A DNA stretch of 64,000 nucleotides. Source: Cellulomonas soli. Lineage in GTDB: Bacteria; Actinomycetota; Actinomycetes; Actinomycetales; Cellulomonadaceae. Below the pieces are notes generated by a model that was not told the DNA's origin, made no database searches, and saw only the letters and a list, made by a program, of their open reading frames with translations. Location: positions 2,108,001-2,172,000 of the forward strand of contig NZ_JACBZJ010000001.1 in assembly GCF_013409305.1 (NCBI RefSeq). Direction: 5' to 3'. The position numbers were made by a program, and so were the translations under genes. Numbering within the stretch: position 1 is the stretch's first letter; every line of letters starts with the position of its first letter. Below, piece after piece: positions 59,160 through 64,000 of this stretch.

Positions 59160-61043
59160 ATGACGTCGACCAGTACACCCGCGACGCTGCGCGTCCTCGC
59201 CGGGGCGGCCGAGCAGCTGCCGTTCCACGACACGCAGGACCTGGAGGACGCGACTCGCGGCCTCGTCGCGCGCAGCACGCAACGCCAGGTGCGCGCCGAC
59301 GACGGTCGGGTCGTGTGGGACCTCGACGCGTACACGTTCCTCGAGCAGGACGTCCCGCCGACCGCGCACCCGAGCCTGTGGCGGCAGAGCCGGCTGAACG
59401 CGATCGACGGGCTGTTCGAGGTCGTCCCCGGGCTCTACCAGCTGCGCGGCTTCGACCTGTCGGTCATGACCGTCATCGAGACCGACGGCGGCGTCGTCGT
59501 GGTCGACCCGCTGATCAGCAAGGAGACGGCCGCCGCCGCGTTCGCCCTCTACCGCGAGCACCGCGGCGACCGGCCCGTGCGGGCCGTCATCTACACGCAC
59601 TCGCACATCGACCACTTCGGCGGGGTCAAGGGTGTCGTCTCGCAGGACCTCGTCGACGCCGGCCGCACCGACGTGATCGCGCCCGCCGGGTTCCTGCAGC
59701 ACGCGGTCGCCGAGAACGTCTTCACCGGCACCGCGATGGGTCGACGTGCCGGCTACATGTACGGCGCCGCACTCGACCGCGGGCCCGCCGGGCAGATCGG
59801 CGCCGGCCTCGGCCAGACCACGTCCACCGGCGAACCGACCCTCATCGTGCCGACCGTCGACGTCGTCGGCACCGGCCAGGAGCTGACGGTCGACGGGCTC
59901 CGGATCGTCTTCCAGGTGACCCCCGGCACCGAGGCGCCCGCCGAGATGAACTTCTACCTGCCCGACCTGCACGCGCTGTGCACCGCCGAGAACGCCACCC
60001 ACACGCTGCACAACATCCTGACCCTGCGCGGAGCCGTCGTGCGTGACGCGCACGCCTGGGCGCACTACCTCACCGAGACGATCGCGCTGTGGGGCGACGA
60101 CCTCGACGTCGTCCTCGCCTCCCACCACTGGCCCACCTGGGGTCGCGAGCGCGCCGTCGACTACCTCGCCACCCAGCGCGACCTCTACCTGTACCTGCAC
60201 GACCAGACCGTCCGGATGATCAACCAGGGGTACGTCGGCTCGGAGATCGCCGAGCTGCTCACCCTGCCGCCCGGCCTGGAGAACGCCTGGCACGCCCGCG
60301 GCTACTACGGGTCCGTCAGCCACAACGTCAAAGCGATCTACCAGCGCTACATGGGCTGGTACGAGGGCAACCCCGCCCGCCTCTGGAAGCACCCCCCGCA
60401 GGAAGCCGGTCGCCGCTACGTGCGGGCCATGGGCGGCGCCGACGCCGCCGTCGCCGTCGCGCAGCAGGCCTACGACGACGGCGACTACCGCTGGGCCGCC
60501 GAGGTCCTCGACCACGTCATCTTCTCCGGCGCCGACCACCCCGGTTCCCGCGCCCTGCAGGCCGACACCCTCGACCAGCTCGGCTTCGCCACCGAGAACG
60601 GCACCTGGCGCTCCGCCTACCTGGCCGGCGCCACCGAGCTGCGCCACGGCTCCTTCGGCACCCCCGCCAACCCCAACGCCCCCGACCTGCTGCGCGCCCT
60701 CACCGTCACCCAGCTGTTCGACTCCCTCGCCGTGCGCATCGACGGCCCCGCCAGCGCCGACGCGTGCCTGCGCCTGTGCTGGGCCGTCACCGGCGATGCC
60801 ACCTACCTCACCGAGCTGCGCAACGGCGCCCTGCACCACCTCACCGTCCCCGCACCCCCGCCCGACGTCACGACCTTCCGGCTCACCCGGCTCGTCCTCG
60901 TCGACCTGATGACCGGCGCCCTCCCGCTGGCCGACGCGCTCGCGGACGGCACCGTGACCGTCGACGGCGACCCGGGCGAGCTGGCCACGCTCGTCGGGTT
61001 CCTCGCGCCGGTCGACCCGGGGTTCGCCATCGTCACGCCGTGA
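59160..61043 (+). CDS. alkyl sulfatase, metallo-beta-lactamase type (SdsA1-like)
   Basis: This 627-residue enzyme resembles linear alkylsulfatases that hydrolyse SDS-like sulfate esters. The metallo-beta-lactamase part has FEVVPGLYQLRGFDLSVMTV, the metal motif YTHSHIDHFGG, CTAENATHTLHNIL with further ligands, and VLASHHWPTWGRERAVDYLA. The helical dimerisation domain follows (about 375-500), then the C-terminal SCP2-like domain (about 510-627). No signal peptide is visible, so it acts in the cytoplasm. The ATG at 59160 has GAGGAG eight bases upstream, and TACGCT at 59119-59124 is a possible -10 element. It may release sulfate or a fatty alcohol for growth. Confidence 0.92.
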   Translation: MTSTSTPATLRVLAGAAEQLPFHDTQDLEDATRGLVARSTQRQVRADDGRVVWDLDAYTFLEQDVPPTAHPSLWRQSRLNAIDGLFEVVPGLYQLRGFDLSVMTVIETDGGVVVVDPLISKETAAAAFALYREHRGDRPVRAVIYTHSHIDHFGGVKGVVSQDLVDAGRTDVIAPAGFLQHAVAENVFTGTAMGRRAGYMYGAALDRGPAGQIGAGLGQTTSTGEPTLIVPTVDVVGTGQELTVDGLRIVFQVTPGTEAPAEMNFYLPDLHALCTAENATHTLHNILTLRGAVVRDAHAWAHYLTETIALWGDDLDVVLASHHWPTWGRERAVDYLATQRDLYLYLHDQTVRMINQGYVGSEIAELLTLPPGLENAWHARGYYGSVSHNVKAIYQRYMGWYEGNPARLWKHPPQEAGRRYVRAMGGADAAVAVAQQAYDDGDYRWAAEVLDHVIFSGADHPGSRALQADTLDQLGFATENGTWRSAYLAGATELRHGSFGTPANPNAPDLLRALTVTQLFDSLAVRIDGPASADACLRLCWAVTGDATYLTELRNGALHHLTVPAPPPDVTTFRLTRLVLVDLMTGALPLADALADGTVTVDGDPGELATLVGFLAPVDPGFAIVTP

Positions 61044-61360
61044 CGGCATGCCTCGGGAACCCGCGACCGCCGGGTGCCGCCCTCCGACCGACGACGCGGT
61101 GCTCCAACCTCGCCGGGTGACATCGGTCGACGTCGCTCGCCGCGGACGTCCGAGCATCCTCGTGCGCTACGGCCTGCTCCTTCGCCGACTACCCGCCCGG
61201 CGCGGGGAGGCGCGGACGCCCGCGCGTACCGGAGCGGGGTGGCAGCGACCGGTGCGGAAGTCGTCCACACCCCACGGTTGCGCGACGCGGGTGTGCGAGG
61301 GCTTCTGGAACGTGACGCACGGTCCGGAACGGACCGGGGGAGGAGCGGTCGGCGACCGTC
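61044..61360. other. gene-free segment at the edge of the accessory region
   Basis: No convincing gene is seen in these 317 bases. A short perfect inverted repeat at 61320-61336 (GGTCCG and CGGACC arms, spacer GAA) lies just beyond the stop of the minus-strand gene at 61361 and may end its transcript. The base composition becomes visibly less GC-rich from about 61.3 kb onward. No tRNA or attachment-like repeat was found. Confidence 0.5.
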
Positions 61361-62491
61361 TCACTTCCAAGGTTGTGATCCGCCCCGACCATCTTGAGGT
61401 TCCCCACGCCTCAGGAGGTGCTTCAGGAGGTCGACCGTCGCCAGGTACCACCAGAAGAGCCAGTCCAGGTAGGCGTCGTCGTAGTCCGGGTGCTGATCTG
61501 CACGCTGATGCCGGACCCCGAATCTGTTCGCGATCTCGAACAGAGCACCCTCGTCCTTCGTCAACAGCTCCTGCTCAAGTAGCGTTCGATGCTCCTCGAG
61601 GATCCCGGCCAGCGCAACGACGGCCGACCGCTTGTCCTCGCGAGTTGCGCCGCGGCGGCGAAACAGATCGACTGCGTGACGAAGCTGGTCAGCGTTCGGC
61701 GCTGACGGCTCCTGCTGGATGGCCTCGATGAGCTCGTCACGGGGATCGTTCGTGGTCTCCACCAGGAACCCCGTGGAGTCCAACCGCAGGGATGTGCCAT
61801 ACCGCTCCAGGAGTGTGTTCACCCGCCACCGGTACACCGCCTGCCCAGCGGGTCGCGCGAAGTCGGAGTAGTCCCACTCCTTACCGTAGGAGTGCCATCT
61901 CCGATCCCGCGGACGAGCGATGAGGTGGTGGACGGCTTCAACGACCGTGTAGATGTGGTCATCCGTCGTGAGGAACAGTTGAGGTGGCCATGCCTCCTCA
62001 GATCCCATCAGGTCGGACAGGGCGAGGGCGCCCTGGCGGTCGTGGTCCGCATGCGCGTCGACGCAGCGACTTCCGAACGTGCCGTCGAAGTAGCCAGCGG
62101 CATCAAGCTCACCGAGGAGGGCCCCGAGCACGTCGACGAACTCGTCCCAGGTCAACTTTGCCGACTCGCGAACCGGGACCCCTGCCTTCCGATCGCGATA
62201 CAAGACGGGTGGCGCATAGGTACCGATGCGGTCTGGATCGGTGAGGATCGATCCGAGCAGATCTCCGGCCGTTCCCTCGTCCCTCGCCTGTTGTAGCCAC
62301 TCAGCGCCCGACTTGGCGTGAAACGCCTCCTCGAAGAGCAGGCCGGTCTTGTCCTCGTCGAAGTCCATCGCGGCTGGCTCGGAGAACCCCCAAGGGTCGG
62401 GAGTCGAGACGGCAACCTGGGTACCCCTCAGTTCTATCAAGAACAACTTCCGAGGCCACACCAGCTGCAGGTCTTCGAGTCGTACGGCCAT
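61361..62491 (-). CDS. uncharacterised accessory protein (376 residues)
   Basis: The function is not recognised. The protein is acidic and soluble, with no signal or membrane segment. The N-terminal part opens MAVRLEDLQLVWPRKLFLIE, and the middle has WDYSDFARPAGQAVYRWRVN. The C-terminal ~90 residues look like a compact helical domain: RHAVDLFRRRGATREDKRSA, FEIANRFGVRHQ, and YLDWLFWWYLATVDLLKHLL. That last pattern, an RH pair followed by a Trp-rich helix, resembles C-termini of abortive-infection-associated proteins I have seen, but this is weak. Codon use is less GC-biased than in the rest of the window, which suggests horizontal acquisition. The start context is poor. Confidence 0.7.
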   Translation of the reverse strand: MAVRLEDLQLVWPRKLFLIELRGTQVAVSTPDPWGFSEPAAMDFDEDKTGLLFEEAFHAKSGAEWLQQARDEGTAGDLLGSILTDPDRIGTYAPPVLYRDRKAGVPVRESAKLTWDEFVDVLGALLGELDAAGYFDGTFGSRCVDAHADHDRQGALALSDLMGSEEAWPPQLFLTTDDHIYTVVEAVHHLIARPRDRRWHSYGKEWDYSDFARPAGQAVYRWRVNTLLERYGTSLRLDSTGFLVETTNDPRDELIEAIQQEPSAPNADQLRHAVDLFRRRGATREDKRSAVVALAGILEEHRTLLEQELLTKDEGALFEIANRFGVRHQRADQHPDYDDAYLDWLFWWYLATVDLLKHLLRRGEPQDGRGGSQPWK

Positions 62492-62847
62492 CCATGAACC
62501 CTAGAACGACCGAGGGCGCCGGCGAGTAGCCGCGCTGCTGACCCCCTCGAAGCGGGGCGACCCTTTGCCCTACGTCGCCCCACCCACGGGTCTGTTCCTC
62601 GATGTCCACCACCGTCCAGGCATCGACTGAGACGGAACCGTCTGGTCAGGAGGGGCACAGCCAGCTCATCCACCCGCTGGTCGCACGGGCGACTGGCTAG
62701 GACATCCCCGAGCTCCGCGCATTGACCTGATGGGCGGGGAACTCGGCCAGGTTTCGGGTCATCTCTTGCAGGCACCACCAGTCGGACCGTCATCCCGCCT
62801 ACCCGTCTCTCCGTCCCACTGGATCGGCGAAGAGCCACTATCGAGCG
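62492..62847. other. gene-free segment between two accessory genes
   Basis: No credible gene is visible in these 356 bases. Open frames here are short and lack ribosome-binding sites. A minus-strand stretch near 62695-62785 reads like a protein fragment (DWWCLQEMTRNLAEFPAHQV, then a stop), so a decayed gene remnant is possible. Confidence 0.4.
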
Positions 62848-63465
62848 CTACTCGGGCCAATCCTCGGCGCGCAGGTCGGCAACGATGGACAGGCCGAAGT
62901 CTGTGATGCCGTCCTGACGCGATGGCTCCGCCAGCGCGATGTACGTGCCGACGCTTGACTTTGCCGTACCTGTCCTAACGAGAGCAGCCCGGATCGCTTC
63001 GGGTGTGGCGGCGAAGACATTGCTCGCTCCCCACCTGACCGCATCCGACATGTCGGACCGTGTGACTTCCCACTCATCAGCCATTCTGGCGAGCGCGAGA
63101 AGGTGCGGCACATCAAGTTGGGAGAGAGCGTCGGCCACCAAGAGCGACTCGTCGACCCGCGCATCGTCGAGCACCGCGGCACTCACCGCCTTCACCAGGC
63201 GCCGTCGCTTAGCCTCGACGCTTGACCTCAGCGCGGCGTCGATGGCGGTGACGAATACGGCCTCGACCTCCGGCGAATCGCGCAGCCGCTTGAGAAGGCG
63301 ATCCTCTCCGGTCGCGGTGATGAGTTGGGACACGAGTTCGTCCGCGCGCGCGGCGCGACGAGCGCGCACGTCTGAGTAGACGATCTCTAGCGCGCCGCCG
63401 ACGTAGGGGATCGCGGCCAGCGTGGCCCGAACAGTCGTTTGGCTCCACGTTGGTATCTCATCCAT
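62848..63465 (-). CDS. uncharacterised accessory protein (205 residues)
   Basis: No family is recognised. After a short N-terminus (MDEIPTWSQTTVR) comes a hydrophobic helix, ATLAAIPYVGGALEIVYSDV, that could be a membrane or pore-type segment. A long, charged helical region follows to about residue 150, and a small mixed domain ends the protein (GTYIALAEPSRQDGITDFGL). A hydrophobic segment plus coiled helices is seen in some effector proteins of defence islands, but nothing specific supports it. The ATG at 63465 is preferred to a TTG at 63483. GC content is lower than the window average. Confidence 0.65.
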   Translation of the reverse strand: MDEIPTWSQTTVRATLAAIPYVGGALEIVYSDVRARRAARADELVSQLITATGEDRLLKRLRDSPEVEAVFVTAIDAALRSSVEAKRRRLVKAVSAAVLDDARVDESLLVADALSQLDVPHLLALARMADEWEVTRSDMSDAVRWGASNVFAATPEAIRAALVRTGTAKSSVGTYIALAEPSRQDGITDFGLSIVADLRAEDWPE

Positions 63466-63618
63466 AGCCCCATCATTCGCCAAATGCGCCTCACGGGTAG
63501 CACGCCGGTGCCGGATGCCCAGGACCCGGGCGACCTGACCGCTCCCCGGTCGACATGAATCTGGCTGCGCGCACTGAGTTCGAGTTGTGAGGTGTGAGGG
63601 TGACCGAGTCGGGGTGAG

Positions 63619-64000
63619 CTAGGGGCGCTCCAGCGGGGCTGCCTCCCGTGGTGCCCTGTCCAATATCACCTGCATCCGCCGGTCAAGGCCCGCCCAGGTG
63701 CGCCATGCAGCAGGGTGGCCGACCATGCCAGGTCCAGGGAACCTTCGTTGGCGCCAAGTTGCCAGACCCATGCGAAGGCGCAGTGCGGCGAGTAGGACGC
63801 TGCCCAACAGGGCGCCGGCGGCACCGAAGCCTGTCACGGCCATCGCTTGGCGCAGGGCGGCTTGCCCCATGGCGCTGTCTGAGTCGGCTTTCCATACTTG
63901 GGCGGGGCTGGTGAGTTCTGCCAGGTCCCGCGCGCCCCCGGGGCCGGTCTCGTCGTCATTGAAGAACAACTGGATGCTGATGCTGCCATCAGCCTGGACC
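63619..64000 (-). CDS. uncharacterised membrane protein, partial (runs off the right edge)
   Basis: The minus strand is open from the window edge at 64000 to a stop at 63619, giving 126 C-terminal residues; the true start is outside. The visible part has an acidic segment (IQLFFNDDETGPGGARDLAE), one clear membrane helix (MAVTGFGAAGALLGSVLLAAL) and a basic Arg/Trp-rich tail. A single-span protein with an N-terminal outside or soluble domain is suggested. No family can be named from this fragment. Confidence 0.6.
   Translation of the reverse strand, partial: VQADGSISIQLFFNDDETGPGGARDLAELTSPAQVWKADSDSAMGQAALRQAMAVTGFGAAGALLGSVLLAALRLRMGLATWRQRRFPGPGMVGHPAAWRTWAGLDRRMQVILDRAPREAAPLERP

Overview
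The window is very GC-rich, densely coded DNA from an actinobacterium. The best guess is Cellulomonas or a close cellulolytic relative in the Micrococcales. The evidence is a secreted GH48 exocellulase with two FN3 domains and a CBM2, a CelR/CebR-like operator upstream of it, and actinobacterial signature genes (whiB4/wblA, GlnR, Crp/GlxR, DUF5063, DUF2516, nitrobindin-like, a subtilisin-inhibitor-like protein). Gene order is largely chromosomal. The metallophosphoesterase-ponA2-whiB4-DUF4177-ridA-crp-nth stretch follows the order I recall for Mycobacterium tuberculosis Rv3683-Rv3674, and dnaX, recR, lysC and asd also lie close together there, near the origin.

Layout. 1-2.5 kb: a transmembrane flavin electron-transfer operon (ferric-reductase-like protein, FMN-binding protein, ApbE flavin transferase; apbE runs off the left edge). 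2.7-6.3 kb: an FtsX-type ABC pair and a divergent Lrp/LysE exporter pair. 6.3-11.7 kb: dnaX, a zinc alcohol dehydrogenase, an SSI-like inhibitor, recR and DUF5063. 11.8-15.3 kb: ohr, a divergent TetR gene and an ABC-2 exporter. 15.5-17.9 kb: lysC (with an internal start for a beta subunit) and asd. 17.9-20.2 kb: an unusual fusion of an LLM oxidoreductase with a BBE-type FAD oxidase. 20.3-24.2 kb: a GntR/YtrA-controlled run of four ABC genes behind a perfect operator palindrome. 24.5-27.6 kb: the GH48 cellulase. 27.7-28.6 kb: a lipoprotein and tRNA-Pro(CGG).

28.7-38.7 kb: the conserved cell-wall and regulatory block, including an RsiG-like anti-sigma homologue with a decayed c-di-GMP motif, nth, an EphE-like hydrolase without a normal nucleophile, nhaA and glnR. 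38.8-44.5 kb: a membrane protein, thioredoxin-like, DUF4395, DsrE, a 35-residue membrane peptide, a nitrobindin-like protein, YgfZ and an FUSC-type membrane protein. 44.6-47.8 kb: a VapBC-type toxin-antitoxin pair, DUF2516, asparaginase, dtd and a small hydrolase. 47.9-48.5 kb has no coding gene. It holds a candidate ~325-nt RNA gene on the minus strand, a cluster of DnaA-box-like sites and two copies of one hairpin. 48.6-55.1 kb: macro-domain and GNAT genes, then an uncharacterised SDR-TetR-tandem SCP2-class III PLP enzyme-MFS cluster. 55.1-58 kb: a sirtuin and class V aminotransferase divergent from a LysR gene with a palindromic operator. 58.1-61 kb: a carbonic anhydrase lipoprotein and an alkylsulfatase. 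61-64 kb: a lower-GC accessory segment with three unrecognised minus-strand genes, the last running off the right edge.

Many starts carry a TANNNT box exactly six (once seven) bases upstream and no Shine-Dalgarno sequence, which is the signature of leaderless transcription. No CRISPR array, insertion sequence or prophage gene was seen.
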